A stretch of DNA of 46,456 nt, taken from Flavobacterium sp. GTDB taxonomy: Bacteria; Bacteroidota; Bacteroidia; Flavobacteriales; Flavobacteriaceae. The first letter of the stretch is position 1. Each line of letters opens with the position of its first letter. The stretch is from positions 1-46,456 of the forward strand of contig JASLHL010000307.1 in assembly GCA_030152225.1 (NCBI GenBank), given 5' to 3'. Shown piece by piece: positions 16,828 to 26,548 of the stretch. Below the pieces are notes generated by a model. It was not told where the DNA came from and searched no databases. It worked only from the letters and a program-made list of their open reading frames with translations. The position numbers and the translations under genes were made by a program.

Positions 16828-17766
16828 TCACAAATAGGTTGAATATCCTAGTAAGCTATTGTTGTTATTGTCTAGTCGAAATGACTCTTTCTCTTTTTGG
16901 GTAAGGAAGTGTTCTATCACAGTAGCAGTAACAGGTAAACAATACTCGTATAGCGCTTGTAACAAAATCCTCAAAGGTGTTCCATCCAAATACAAATGCA
17001 GATCCGAATAAACAATTGGCCCAAAGTGAAACATCCAACTTTTTTCTCCATCAAAATGATCATCGACTAGTACACTCGTTAATCCCAGTCGTATATTTCC
17101 CAAAACCAAGGAAGAGGAAATTGCTTCAAATTCTGCGATTACATTGGGAATAAAGTAAATAGTTACAGGTAGTTTAAAGCAAGTACTTAAACACTGCTCT
17201 ATCCATTCTTTTTTGCCTCTTGCCACGTGAAAATAGGGAAGCAAAAAGGTGAAAATTCGCGCATTTTTAGCGTCTAATAGCTTTAATAAGGGCCATAATT
17301 CTTCTAACAAGACTAAATATTGATTGTTTTGATCCAACCCGTCAAAACTAGCAGCGAGATCTAAAGCTTTTAATTGGCTGAAATAGACTTCCATCTCAAA
17401 AGGTTGGAAAAAGGAGCGTGCTTTTTGTTCAACAAGCCTTTCCTGTCGAATTTGATCCACTACATCCGTAATATTTTTTTGCCCTCGATTAAGGGAAGGT
17501 GGATGAAAGATACCTTCAGGCAAATAATCATAAAGACCTTCTCTATAGGTTTCAATATGAATTATTTTTTCTTTCACCTCCATGTATTCCGCTTTAATAC
17601 ACTTTAGATCTTTGTGAAAGCTGCGATTATTACTCCCTAATCGCTTCAAAAAAACACCATCGAGATCGGGGTAACATTTCCAAATAGTATAAGCAATTAC
17701 CTCTGTTTTATAATCCGTCTCCAAGCTATTGTAATTTTGGACGTATAGTTCATTGATATCTTTCAT
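16828..17766 (-). CDS. tssG: T6SS baseplate protein TssG
   Basis: This 312-residue wedge protein joins TssF, TssE and TssK in the baseplate. The TssG signature is seen at EGIFHPPSLNRGQKN (F-x-P-P-S). A helical segment MEVYFSQLKALDLAASFDGL and the late FGPIVYSDLHLYLDGTPLRI block, typical of the family's C-terminal domain, are also visible. The gene starts three bases after tssF, reflecting the TssF2G1 complex they form. Both ends and the length suit a complete gene. The C-terminus is short and Asn-rich (LDNNNNSLLGYSTYL) and probably disordered. Confidence 0.88.
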   Translation of the reverse strand: MKDINELYVQNYNSLETDYKTEVIAYTIWKCYPDLDGVFLKRLGSNNRSFHKDLKCIKAEYMEVKEKIIHIETYREGLYDYLPEGIFHPPSLNRGQKNITDVVDQIRQERLVEQKARSFFQPFEMEVYFSQLKALDLAASFDGLDQNNQYLVLLEELWPLLKLLDAKNARIFTFLLPYFHVARGKKEWIEQCLSTCFKLPVTIYFIPNVIAEFEAISSSLVLGNIRLGLTSVLVDDHFDGEKSWMFHFGPIVYSDLHLYLDGTPLRILLQALYEYCLPVTATVIEHFLTQKEKESFRLDNNNNSLLGYSTYL

Positions 17767-17769
17767 GTA

Positions 17770-19668
17770 CTAGGCTTCTTCTTCATTCAGATGATCTCCT
17801 CTAAAATGGACCAGATACGTTATTCCATCGATTGATCTACTCTCAATTTCTTGCTTTAAACTACGCGAATAATCCACCCAATACAGTGTCCCCATCTCTT
17901 CATAATTATCTACTACAATTTCAATGTTTACTGTTCGTACAAAGCCTTCTTTCGGCTTATCACTTACCTGTATCCCTTTGGAAATAGCTATATGCTTACA
18001 ATTCGCTTGTAAAACCATTTTACAATAATTTTTTACGTCTTCATTTGAAATAATTTTATCCCGCGTGGTTAACGCATATTTATAGGCCTGAATGGCATCC
18101 GTCCCTGTCTTTTCTCGTTCTCCTCCTAAAGTGGTACTCAACAGCGTAATGTGCCTATTGACGTTCGTGTACACTTTATCTTGTTGACTAAGCTGAATGC
18201 CTTTTCGAATGCTATTAGCTAGTGTACAATGGGTAACCCAATACGTTGCTTTTACGTATTCAGTCTGTGCCATTGGCTCTACAATGACATAGTGGACCTC
18301 ATTAGCTACACGGCCATTCACAGCCTTGACTTTCTGATCTAATGACTGCATCTGATCCACCATCTTCTTGAGCGCATCAATCACTTTATCTCGATCCAAA
18401 ATCCCAAAGGCTGAAACCTCATCTCTCGTTAATTCTATCACCTGTGTAATAAGATCAATAGCATTACGCTCACTAAATCGCTCCATTCCTCCTTTGCGAA
18501 CGGTATATAATCCTTGCCTTAAACTGTTGTTCTCCGAAAAGAGAATCTCATTGTATATCCTTGCATGACTATCGACAATCTGCTCCGTATATAAAAAGGC
18601 TTCTCCAACTTGTGTGACCAATGGAATCGTATTTCCCATAATGTCCAAACTCGATTCATTCTGTCTCCACCCTCTGTTGTATACAGGAAAGGCATTCAAG
18701 TAAAAAGAAAAACCTTCCATAATTTCTTGGCTATATTGTGCTGGAAAATCGATTTGAATCCAAAGTAATTTTTTGTCTTTTATTAAGTTTTGAGCTTCTT
18801 CATTGCGATTTAAAAAAGCGATAGCTTCTGGCACAACACCAAGTGCTAAATCTTCCATCTTTCGTTTAAATCCACTTAATTCTATGAATTTACCTGCATA
18901 AATCGCCTTAATATTCTCTTGAATTCGATTTTCAATAGAATAATCCTCAATCGTTGCTTCATATCCGCTTTTATTTACTTGGTTTGAATAGGATAACCCA
19001 CCTGTAACCACTAAGGGTTTACCTTTCGCTGAAGCCTTGATAAACGGCAGCAATTGATACACAAAACCCAGACTCTCGTAGGTAGGATTATCGCAATACA
19101 AACTAAAGCGATCAGGAATATATTCTAATTCATATCCACTGAGATCCAAAGCCAGAAAGAGTTGATTATTCGCTATAGCTCGATCGAGTTTTACGATTGC
19201 TCGACTGTTGTAAAAAACATCATACTCCCAAATTCTATTCCCAATTAAGCAATAACAGACCTTGGATTTAACAAGTTGTACATGATCTACAGCAGTAAAA
19301 GGAATATCAAGTTTGAGATCCGCCACTGCTTTCACATTTGAAGTAAATATCTTTTTACTGTAAAACTCTTGGTGATTCAACAAAACTTCTCTTGATTCTT
19401 CGGGATGGGTGATCGCTATAGCATGGGCAGGTCTTGGATAGGTATAAATACTCGGTGTCAATACTCGTGCTATTTTTTCTAAAATATTGACTTTGATATT
19501 TTCGATATCATTATTCACTTTAAAAATCTCCGTACTAAATGCATCAATCAATAAGGAAACAAGTGGATCCAGCGCATTGGGATTATGTACCCCCCAAAGT
19601 TTAGTAGCCTGATGAAGAATTCTTGCCTTTATGACTTCCTTTGCATGGTTATTTACAATCTTTTTCAT
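17770..19668 (-). CDS. tssF: T6SS baseplate protein TssF
   Basis: TssF is the large wedge component of the baseplate. The 632-residue product has the family opening in which a helical region (ALDPLVSLLIDAFSTEIFKV, ILEKIARVLTPSIYTYPRPA) precedes HAIAITHPEES. Later conserved-looking blocks are YCDNPTYESLGFVYQLLPFI, LWIQIDFPAQYSQEIMEGF and the C-terminal TLYWVDYSRSLKQEIESRS. The length is close to the family norm. It is placed between tssE and tssG with 3- and 12-base gaps, a compact baseplate cassette E-F-G followed by N and K. No unusual residues or breaks are seen. Confidence 0.9.
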   Translation of the reverse strand: MKKIVNNHAKEVIKARILHQATKLWGVHNPNALDPLVSLLIDAFSTEIFKVNNDIENIKVNILEKIARVLTPSIYTYPRPAHAIAITHPEESREVLLNHQEFYSKKIFTSNVKAVADLKLDIPFTAVDHVQLVKSKVCYCLIGNRIWEYDVFYNSRAIVKLDRAIANNQLFLALDLSGYELEYIPDRFSLYCDNPTYESLGFVYQLLPFIKASAKGKPLVVTGGLSYSNQVNKSGYEATIEDYSIENRIQENIKAIYAGKFIELSGFKRKMEDLALGVVPEAIAFLNRNEEAQNLIKDKKLLWIQIDFPAQYSQEIMEGFSFYLNAFPVYNRGWRQNESSLDIMGNTIPLVTQVGEAFLYTEQIVDSHARIYNEILFSENNSLRQGLYTVRKGGMERFSERNAIDLITQVIELTRDEVSAFGILDRDKVIDALKKMVDQMQSLDQKVKAVNGRVANEVHYVIVEPMAQTEYVKATYWVTHCTLANSIRKGIQLSQQDKVYTNVNRHITLLSTTLGGEREKTGTDAIQAYKYALTTRDKIISNEDVKNYCKMVLQANCKHIAISKGIQVSDKPKEGFVRTVNIEIVVDNYEEMGTLYWVDYSRSLKQEIESRSIDGITYLVHFRGDHLNEEEA

Positions 19669-19680
19669 CGCTTTATTTTT

Positions 19681-20121
19681 TTAATCAACCGCCATTGGAC
19701 TTAAATAGATATGCGTGCTAAATGTATAGCGTTCCCCTATGTCCGTTAACGTCGCATTAATCCCTATTTTGGCTTTTTTTCGGATCTCCACAAAGTTTTT
19801 CGTCCCATAAGTATGTTCCACGTACTCCATATGTACTTGAATCTGGGGATCACAGATTCTCGGCTCATATTTCTTGATTTGTTCTAGTAAACTCTCTTCA
19901 AAAATGCATTCCCATTCCACAATTGTAATGGCATTATCAAACTCTAAATCCCATATCGCATTGCCATAATCAGGGTTAAAACGATTTTCTCCTTTTCGTG
20001 TCAAAATCAGCAACATCACATGTTGAGCAATACTTTCTGCCAAACTACACATGGGTACTAGCGATCCTTCCGTCATGGCAGTTTCTGGATTAAAAGGAAA
20101 TTTTAAAAAAGTATGTTGCAT
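19681..20121 (-). CDS. tssE: T6SS baseplate protein TssE (gp25-like)
   Basis: This 146-residue gp25-like protein nucleates sheath assembly from the baseplate. Seen are SIAQHVMLLILTRKGENRFN, followed by PDYGNAIWDLEF (the gp25-type R-F-x-P-x-Y-G-x-x-x-W motif). Then comes the acidic helix ECIFEESLLEQIKKYEPRI and a closing beta-hairpin (IGINATLTDIGERYTFSTHI). The gene lies between tssH and tssF with 5- and 12-base gaps. The length and motif make the assignment firm. Confidence 0.9.
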   Translation of the reverse strand: MQHTFLKFPFNPETAMTEGSLVPMCSLAESIAQHVMLLILTRKGENRFNPDYGNAIWDLEFDNAITIVEWECIFEESLLEQIKKYEPRICDPQIQVHMEYVEHTYGTKNFVEIRKKAKIGINATLTDIGERYTFSTHIYLSPMAVD

Positions 20122-20126
20122 CCATT

Positions 20127-22592
20127 TTAACTATTTAACAAGTTGAAAACAACAGATTCTCCTTGCCAATCAACTTGAATTTTTTGTCCAGCCACCAACT
20201 GTTCTCTTACAATCATTTTCGAAATAGGTCGTGCAATTTCTTGTCGAATCACACCATTGATCTGTCGTGCACCATATTGACTAGTAAATCCAGATAAGGC
20301 CAATTTTTTCCTTGCTAAATCCGAAATTTCAAAGGCAATATTCAATCGTTCGAAGGCATGAATTAAGGACTTCAACTGAATGGAAAAGATCTCTTCTGCC
20401 ATACTTTCTGTAATGGGTCCAAAAGGAACAATTTCTGTAATTCGACCGAGAAATTCCGGCCGAAAATAACCTTCCATGAGCTCCATGAGTTGCTTTGAAG
20501 TTGGAATCTCCTGCTTGCCAAAAGCGGTGCGAATAGCATCACTGGCAATATTGGAGGTAAACAAAATCAAAGCGTTGCTGAAATCGCCTTCTTTTCCTAG
20601 TTTATCGTGGATTTTCCCCTCATCCATTAGCTGGAGAAAGACATCAAAAATAGAAGGATGTGCTTTTTCAATTTCGTCAAATAAAACCACGGCATAGGGT
20701 TGTTGTCTAATTTTATTGACCAACATTCCGCCCTCTTCATAGCCAACATATCCTGGGGGTGCTCCATAGAGTAAAGCAGCTGCATGTTCTTCTTTGAACT
20801 CTGACATATCAAAGCGAATCATGGCTTTTTCATCGTTGAAAAGCAAGGAAGCAATAGCTTTGGCGAGTTCTGTTTTTCCTGTACCCGTAGGTCCTAAAAA
20901 GAAAAAAGATCCAATAGGTTGACCTGGTTTATTCAATCCACTTCGGCTTTCCAGAATTGCATCTGTAACTATTTTTAGGGCGTGTTGTTGGCCCACTACA
21001 CGTTCGCCTAGTAGTTCTTCCATTGTCAGGAGCTTCTCTTTTTCTTGCGCTTGTATTTTTCCCAAAGGAATACCCGTTTTAGCCGCCATAACGGCCGCAA
21101 GCTCCAAACTAGTTACTCGACCAAACTTTCGCGTACTATGTTCCAATAATTCGCCATAAATTGCCTTTATTTCTTGATCCAATCGCGCACTGGACATACT
21201 TTGTTCTAATTTGGGTTGTTCAGTTAAAAATCCCCATAAAATGGGACTAATTCTATTTTTCAATTGATTATACTGCCAAACCAGCTCTATTGCTTTGGCT
21301 TGCTCATCAACAAATCCCTGCAATAAACAGGAATCATAATCATTCCTCCATGACATCAACGCAGCAGTGGAACGATCATCCAACAGACTAATCGCCGCCA
21401 TGGTGCGATCTAATAAGTCCAAAGCCGTATCAGGTAGTTTCTTTTCTTTGGCATAGCGCTTGGCCAATGCCACACAAGTAACCAATGCCTTTTCCTCTAC
21501 TTGAATTCCGTGGTGGGCTTCATAACTTCCAACAACATTCAACAACATTTTCACTGCCGTTTGTTCATCGGGTTCGACAATGTCTAATCGCTCAAATCGC
21601 CTGTTAAAAGCCAACGCTGGCTCAATAATCTTGCGATATTCCTCCACGGTTGTTGTACCAATAACGGTCAAAGTACCCTTTGCCAAGTCTGGCTTCAACA
21701 AATTGGCAATCCCTCCTAAACTTCCTTTTTGGTCCAGCAATTGGTGAATTTCATCGATAAAAAGAAGAGTATGTCCCAAATATTTACACTCCGTTAGCAC
21801 CTTCTTCAAGCGATCTTCTACTTCACCCTTGTAACTCGTACCCGCAACAAGTTGACTTAGGTCTAACTGAAACAGTTGACTTGCTTTTAATAACTCAGGT
21901 ACAGCTCCTTGAATCAACTGATGCGCAAATCCTTCAACCAATGTCGTTTTGCCAACACCTGGTTCTCCAACTAAAAGAACATTGGGCTTCGATTTTCGAC
22001 CTAAAATTTCAACTAGCGTTCGAGTTTCTTGTTCACGACCAACTAAGGGCGAAAAATGTCCATTTTTAGCTTCATGAAGCATATTAATTCCATAATCTCC
22101 CAAAGCAGAGAGCAATATTGAGCTGAATTCTTGTTCCTCGTCCAAGTAAAAAGATGAATCCTCTTGAGATTGAAAAGCCTGAAACAATTCTGCTTCCCTT
22201 AGTGATAAAGAACTTAACTCTTCCGCCGTAAAAACCGTATTGGGCTTTACCAGACTAGCCAATACACAAAAGGGCGTTATTTCTACAAGGCCTAATTTAC
22301 TTCGCACATCTTCTGCATTATCCCACATCAATCGCAATGTACTTGCCGCTGTAATATCAGCTGCGAGTTGTGTCGTTTTAGGATATGCTTCAATTCTAAC
22401 CTCTGCCCATTCAAAAAAATAAGTTGGATCTTTATCGATTCGCTCTAAAAAATCGTATAAATCGATCTTTTTATGCATCAATGCTTGTAAGACATGTGCT
22501 CCATCATATCTAGCATTATAATTTTCTCTCGCAATTGACTTCGCGATATGAATCACTTCTTCTACGGATTCATTGAATAGTACTGCATTCAT
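20127..22592 (-). CDS. tssH: T6SS disassembly ATPase TssH (ClpV)
   Basis: This 821-residue AAA+ unfoldase of the ClpB/ClpV type recycles contracted sheaths. The N-domain covers residues about 1-150. NBD1 has the Walker A GEPGVGKT (residues 209-216) and Walker B TLLFIDEIHQLL. A reduced middle domain follows, then NBD2 with GPTGTGKT (about 565-573), VVLFDEIEKAHP and the arm QYGARQINGVIRQEIARPIS. The N-domain lacks the tight double repeat of ClpB, as in ClpV. It sits between tssR and tssE in the single long T6SS operon. General ClpB is excluded by the context and the short middle region. Confidence 0.93.
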   Translation of the reverse strand: MNAVLFNESVEEVIHIAKSIARENYNARYDGAHVLQALMHKKIDLYDFLERIDKDPTYFFEWAEVRIEAYPKTTQLAADITAASTLRLMWDNAEDVRSKLGLVEITPFCVLASLVKPNTVFTAEELSSLSLREAELFQAFQSQEDSSFYLDEEQEFSSILLSALGDYGINMLHEAKNGHFSPLVGREQETRTLVEILGRKSKPNVLLVGEPGVGKTTLVEGFAHQLIQGAVPELLKASQLFQLDLSQLVAGTSYKGEVEDRLKKVLTECKYLGHTLLFIDEIHQLLDQKGSLGGIANLLKPDLAKGTLTVIGTTTVEEYRKIIEPALAFNRRFERLDIVEPDEQTAVKMLLNVVGSYEAHHGIQVEEKALVTCVALAKRYAKEKKLPDTALDLLDRTMAAISLLDDRSTAALMSWRNDYDSCLLQGFVDEQAKAIELVWQYNQLKNRISPILWGFLTEQPKLEQSMSSARLDQEIKAIYGELLEHSTRKFGRVTSLELAAVMAAKTGIPLGKIQAQEKEKLLTMEELLGERVVGQQHALKIVTDAILESRSGLNKPGQPIGSFFFLGPTGTGKTELAKAIASLLFNDEKAMIRFDMSEFKEEHAAALLYGAPPGYVGYEEGGMLVNKIRQQPYAVVLFDEIEKAHPSIFDVFLQLMDEGKIHDKLGKEGDFSNALILFTSNIASDAIRTAFGKQEIPTSKQLMELMEGYFRPEFLGRITEIVPFGPITESMAEEIFSIQLKSLIHAFERLNIAFEISDLARKKLALSGFTSQYGARQINGVIRQEIARPISKMIVREQLVAGQKIQVDWQGESVVFNLLNS

Positions 22593-22606
22593 ATTCTCTT
22601 TTGTTT

Positions 22607-25105
22607 TTAAGGCATTCCTCTTTTCACGCGTTCTATATAATCCTTCGCGTGGCCTTCATTAATTTCATTTTTTGGAAATTGTTCCTTGATTTTCTCATGC
22701 TCGACAGGTAAAAAATCAAAAGCCTGATCTTTTCTTTTTCCAGTACTATAATTTAATAGCGGGAGATAGGTTGTGTTTAACCAATAAAAAGTTTGGTTGT
22801 GTTGCTGAAAACGAACGGATTTATCTCCTTTGTGTTCCTCTATTTCACTGGCTTTTGTCTTAAAACTTGCAAAGAAATCCTCCAACATTTTCGCATTCAT
22901 CCACCGGCTTTGCCTCCATTTTTTTAGTTGGAGATTCGACAGTGAATCAAGAGGCATTTCATACAGTCCCGTCTGTTGAAATAACCCAAGGAACAAGGTG
23001 TTATCAAGTAAAAATCTTCTCTTGAGCTTTTTAGGCAAAACACTTTTATCTCTTGCAACTTGGATATAATTGCGAATCATTTGCCGATTGGATACCTTCT
23101 TATTCTTAAAGACACCCGCATAAATACTGAGGTAATAATCGCGTAGTTGTTCCAATTCATCTTCATCCAACAACACACCATACTCCAAGACATTAGATTC
23201 AGCACCCTCTTGTTTTTTAAGTCTCCCCTTTTGTAGGTAGACATAAGTTTGATCGCCTAATAAACGAGCAATAGCTTGCGAAACATAACGCTGTTCTTGT
23301 GGAAAAAAAGGAAGGTACATCGGTTTTATTTTAGCCCGAGACATCCCCTGATCACTCCTAAAAGCAGCCGTCAACGTACTATCTATCTTCTGATTATCCA
23401 CAACAATTGACTGTGTTATAGCTTGTAGGGTCTTTTGCAACAAAAACGGCGTATTTACGTCTCCTTTTTTGGGAAATATAACTGCGCCTTGATGCATGCT
23501 TTGCAAAGGATAATTCAGTTGATAGACCCCTTCATTTCCGCGTGACAAATCAAATTCATTCGTTTCTACAACATTTTCATGGTGAATCAATTGTTGCTTT
23601 TTATACGGTACAAGCTGATCAGACGAAGTTTTAAGTACGTCTTCCGCAAACAGGACAAAATCGTTATAAGGATCCCTATAATTTGCCTGAACTTGATAAA
23701 AAAGTAAACGACAATGCGTATCGACGATTTTCGCAATGATATCTTGCTGTTTTTCTCTATCTTCTGCCTGTATTGTTTCACCAACAATGACCACTAGATT
23801 ACTCTGGTATTCACGTGACTGCAAGAGGTTTTTCAAGTCTTCTATCGATTCATACAATGTTGTTTTGGTTGCTGTTGTCTCTTGAAAATTCATAGGTCGT
23901 TCAAAAGAATTAGCCCATGTTGCAAAATCCTTCATCTGTACTTCATACTGTTGTTTAATAGCTGGATCAACTTGATAGAAAAGTGTTGAATAGGAAATAG
24001 AGTCAAAGTGTGATTGCGGGTCAAATTGCGTTGCTAATCCCTGAATCATAGCTTTAAAAGACGAGACATGACGCATGACTTCCTGTGATCCATCGAGCAC
24101 AAAAACTACATTCAGCTTTCGTTGCTCTTCTACCATTTTTTTATAGGTCGCATAGGATATTGACGCCCCATCCACATTGAAAATGCTGTTTTCCGTATAG
24201 TCCAAAAAATGATCCCAATAGCGAATCTCAAAATCATCCTTACTCCAGTGATAGGTCAAGGGATACAAATGATAAAGATCATTTATATCCTCTACTTCGG
24301 CGGAAGATATTACAGGTGTAAAAGCAGCAACTCCCTTTGGATTACCTAAGCCCAATTGTACGGCAGGCATACCCGGTGTTGATTTGATTCTGAAAGCCGT
24401 TCGTTCTCCCCAAATAGACAAAATACGCGCATCTACCCAACCATACTGTTTAGGATCCAATTGATTGGCATCAATTTTAGGGTTTTCTCCAATAAGTACT
24501 CGTTTTTGATCAGCCGTAAACATATAGGGGTAAACGACAGCATTAATTGGCATTTTACCAATCGAGGGATGCAATAAGCTTGGGTCTTGAAATAACGTGA
24601 TTGAATCATTTTGTACAAAATCTTCACTATGAGTAATTACATCGGGATCCTGAAGTAATAGCAATCCTTTCAAGCGGAAACCACTTGTAGCACTTCGAAG
24701 CGATTCGCTCCACAACAACAAATCTTTTTCACGCATCCATCCTTGCGTTTTTAGTCGCGCTTTGTCCACTTGCCCATTCACTATACTACCTGCTTCGTAT
24801 TTTATTACTTTATAGCGATCTCCGCGTTTTTTCAAAACAACAAAGGGATCAAAAAACAAAGCTTTCTTATCTGCCTGCTCATCCTTTGGGCTAGCATAGA
24901 CTGACCCTGCTTCTCTCGAAGCAAAAACAATCCACGGCTTCGAATATTTTGGAAATCCAACCAACAATTCGTTGTCTCTCCACGGGTAAATCATACTAGA
25001 TGGAGGTGTTTTTTGAACCGTAATTTTTTTCCCTCCACAGCTCCATAACCCTATTCCTCCAACAAATAATAAAGCCCATAATCTACGTGCAACCCGATCT
25101 TTCAT
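22607..25105 (-). CDS. tssR: T6SS-iii envelope protein TssR with vWA-like domain
   Basis: This is an 832-residue product from the ATG at 25105, chosen because it gives a lipoprotein signal (MKDRVARRLWALLFVGGIGL then WSC). It also starts two bases after the upstream stop. An earlier ATG at 25147 would lie inside the neighbour. After Cys about 23, the N-terminal region contains SH3-like beta segments (FVVLKKRGDRYKVIKYEAG, QGWMREKDLLLW). Around residues 325-480 is a von Willebrand A-like fold (LNVVFVLDGSQEVMRHVSSF). Its metal site reads D-G-S-Q-E instead of D-x-S-x-S and may not bind metal. TssR is known only in T6SS-iii, where it belongs to the periplasmic envelope complex with TssN, O and P. 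Context and length agree. Confidence 0.88.
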   Translation of the reverse strand: MKDRVARRLWALLFVGGIGLWSCGGKKITVQKTPPSSMIYPWRDNELLVGFPKYSKPWIVFASREAGSVYASPKDEQADKKALFFDPFVVLKKRGDRYKVIKYEAGSIVNGQVDKARLKTQGWMREKDLLLWSESLRSATSGFRLKGLLLLQDPDVITHSEDFVQNDSITLFQDPSLLHPSIGKMPINAVVYPYMFTADQKRVLIGENPKIDANQLDPKQYGWVDARILSIWGERTAFRIKSTPGMPAVQLGLGNPKGVAAFTPVISSAEVEDINDLYHLYPLTYHWSKDDFEIRYWDHFLDYTENSIFNVDGASISYATYKKMVEEQRKLNVVFVLDGSQEVMRHVSSFKAMIQGLATQFDPQSHFDSISYSTLFYQVDPAIKQQYEVQMKDFATWANSFERPMNFQETTATKTTLYESIEDLKNLLQSREYQSNLVVIVGETIQAEDREKQQDIIAKIVDTHCRLLFYQVQANYRDPYNDFVLFAEDVLKTSSDQLVPYKKQQLIHHENVVETNEFDLSRGNEGVYQLNYPLQSMHQGAVIFPKKGDVNTPFLLQKTLQAITQSIVVDNQKIDSTLTAAFRSDQGMSRAKIKPMYLPFFPQEQRYVSQAIARLLGDQTYVYLQKGRLKKQEGAESNVLEYGVLLDEDELEQLRDYYLSIYAGVFKNKKVSNRQMIRNYIQVARDKSVLPKKLKRRFLLDNTLFLGLFQQTGLYEMPLDSLSNLQLKKWRQSRWMNAKMLEDFFASFKTKASEIEEHKGDKSVRFQQHNQTFYWLNTTYLPLLNYSTGKRKDQAFDFLPVEHEKIKEQFPKNEINEGHAKDYIERVKRGMP

Positions 25106-25107
25106 CT

Positions 25108-26016
25108 CTAATTCAATATTTGTTCTACCGCAATTTTTGTCACACATTTCACTTCTTCATCAAAACCTACTTTAACCGATTGAATCACTGCATTGCGATC
25201 AAATCGCAGTCCCATACAGTAGTAATAAAACGAATTTTTTTTACTGGTATTCACCGAAACAAAAGCATTTTCATTATCACATAAATACTTTTTTACCAAA
25301 TAGTTATAGTGCTCATTAAAAGCTACTCCTAGCGCGATTTGTTGCAGGTGTTCTTTAAAATCACTATCGATTTCTTTGTATTGTTCTTCCACATCTAATG
25401 CCTCCGTCAGTTTTTTAAATGAAGGGTGAATGATTATGTTGTGTATCACAGGATACGCTGTTTCATCGGTATAGAGATATACCCGATACTCACCAGGTTC
25501 TTGATAGGTATAAATGACAAAAGGTTCTTTGGCATCAATCGTTCCTGTTTCTCCAAATTTCCAGCTGAATAAGCTAGCCTTAGTTGTATTTGCACGGAAA
25601 ATCACATGTTCATACTGCATGGCCTCAGAAGGTGCATCTACCGTGGTAAAATAATCGCCATTATCCTTTTTTGAACTTGGTTTCACCTCAATAGCAACAG
25701 TTCGAGCTACCCTTTCATTAATCGTAAATGTCACTTGATAAAATCCAGGGTTTTTATAGCTGTGTGTCCCTTTATTCTCCATAGAAAAATTCCCATCGCC
25801 AAATTCCCATCGTTTTACTCCTTGAAAGGCGATATGATCTTCACTAACATGAAGCGTATCTCCAACCTCAAGTACGGTTGGGTATACGGCTATTTTCATC
25901 CCTGAAAACGGAGCGTAAACTTTTTTTTGGAAAAAGTAAATACCCCCTAGTAGCAAGAGCAAAATTCCTGCTAGAAGTAAAATCAACTGATCCTTATTTT
26001 TTCTCTTATAACTCAT
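25108..26016 (-). CDS. tssP: T6SS-iii envelope protein, PKD-domain, TssP-like
   Basis: This 302-residue protein has one N-terminal membrane helix (LILLLAGILLLLLGGIYFF, residues about 10-29) and a periplasmic part. Two PKD-like immunoglobulin folds are visible: VKRWEFGDGNFSMEN with GTHSYKNPGFYQVTF, and LFSWKFGETGTIDAKEP with YTYQEPGEYRVYLYT. The C-terminus (about 200-302) is helical then beta. It lies between the TssO-like genes and tssR, nearly touching both (1- and 2-base gaps). Known T6SS-iii envelope genes are tssN, O, P, Q and R. A single-pass PKD protein next to tssO and tssR best fits TssP, but the letter is assigned by context and may be wrong. Confidence 0.72.
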   Translation of the reverse strand: MSYKRKNKDQLILLLAGILLLLLGGIYFFQKKVYAPFSGMKIAVYPTVLEVGDTLHVSEDHIAFQGVKRWEFGDGNFSMENKGTHSYKNPGFYQVTFTINERVARTVAIEVKPSSKKDNGDYFTTVDAPSEAMQYEHVIFRANTTKASLFSWKFGETGTIDAKEPFVIYTYQEPGEYRVYLYTDETAYPVIHNIIIHPSFKKLTEALDVEEQYKEIDSDFKEHLQQIALGVAFNEHYNYLVKKYLCDNENAFVSVNTSKKNSFYYYCMGLRFDRNAVIQSVKVGFDEEVKCVTKIAVEQILN

Positions 26017-26017
26017 T

Positions 26018-26542
26018 TTATTTCGCCAATTGCATGTTCTTTCGTTGAATCAATTGTTGTTTCTTATCTTTAAAGCCAATGCTACATTCCTCAAACTCCT
26101 TGCGAAATTGTTCGGTATTTTCCGTTTTCCTTCCTACAATCTTTTTGTCTTCAAAATACATCTGATAAAAATTTGCTATTTGCCTATAGCCTTCCTTTCT
26201 AGGATCATAACTATTCGTATGGCTAAAAAAACTAGCCACAGCATCAATGCGTCTTGCTAGGTCATTTTCAACCTGAGGTTGCGGACTAGCAGCTTGCAGT
26301 TGACTGATTTTTTGAAACGTTTCTTTCATGACTGGCTCCACCGTCTTTTGTAGATCATTAAATTGGTTGTACTGTTCTACTAATTGGGCATCCAATACAG
26401 TTGTTTGTGAAAATGGCGACTGATAGGAAGACAAAAAAATCAAGCCTAATAAGAGCTGCGTGAGTAGTAACATGCTAACTAGATATAAAAATTGATAGGT
26501 ACGCTCTTTTTGAGAAAGTGACTGAGATCGATAGTATCGCAT
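26018..26542 (-). CDS. T6SS-iii envelope protein, TssO-like (second copy)
   Basis: This 174-residue protein has a single N-terminal membrane helix (QFLYLVSMLLLTQLLLGLIF, residues about 18-38). The rest is a Gln/Glu-rich, probably periplasmic helical domain (EQYNQFNDLQKTVEPVMKET, ENDLARRIDAVASFF). Its architecture and length match the neighbouring 171-residue protein. Near the C-termini both show an E-C-x-x-x-F-K pattern (EECSIGFKDKKQQL here; TECLNRFKTVHKEL in the neighbour), suggesting two tandem relatives. The TssO family of T6SS-iii has this single-pass, about 170-residue build. It could equally be a different envelope subunit; no lipobox is present, so it is not the lipoprotein TssQ. The gaps to both neighbours are short (1 and 6 bases). 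Confidence 0.65.
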   Translation of the reverse strand: MRYYRSQSLSQKERTYQFLYLVSMLLLTQLLLGLIFLSSYQSPFSQTTVLDAQLVEQYNQFNDLQKTVEPVMKETFQKISQLQAASPQPQVENDLARRIDAVASFFSHTNSYDPRKEGYRQIANFYQMYFEDKKIVGRKTENTEQFRKEFEECSIGFKDKKQQLIQRKNMQLAK

Positions 26543-26548
26543 TGGAAA

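Noticed and set aside
23587..23787. Small minus-strand frame within tssR (and another at 24433-24627).
   Set aside because: Both are contained in the long, well-supported tssR frame.
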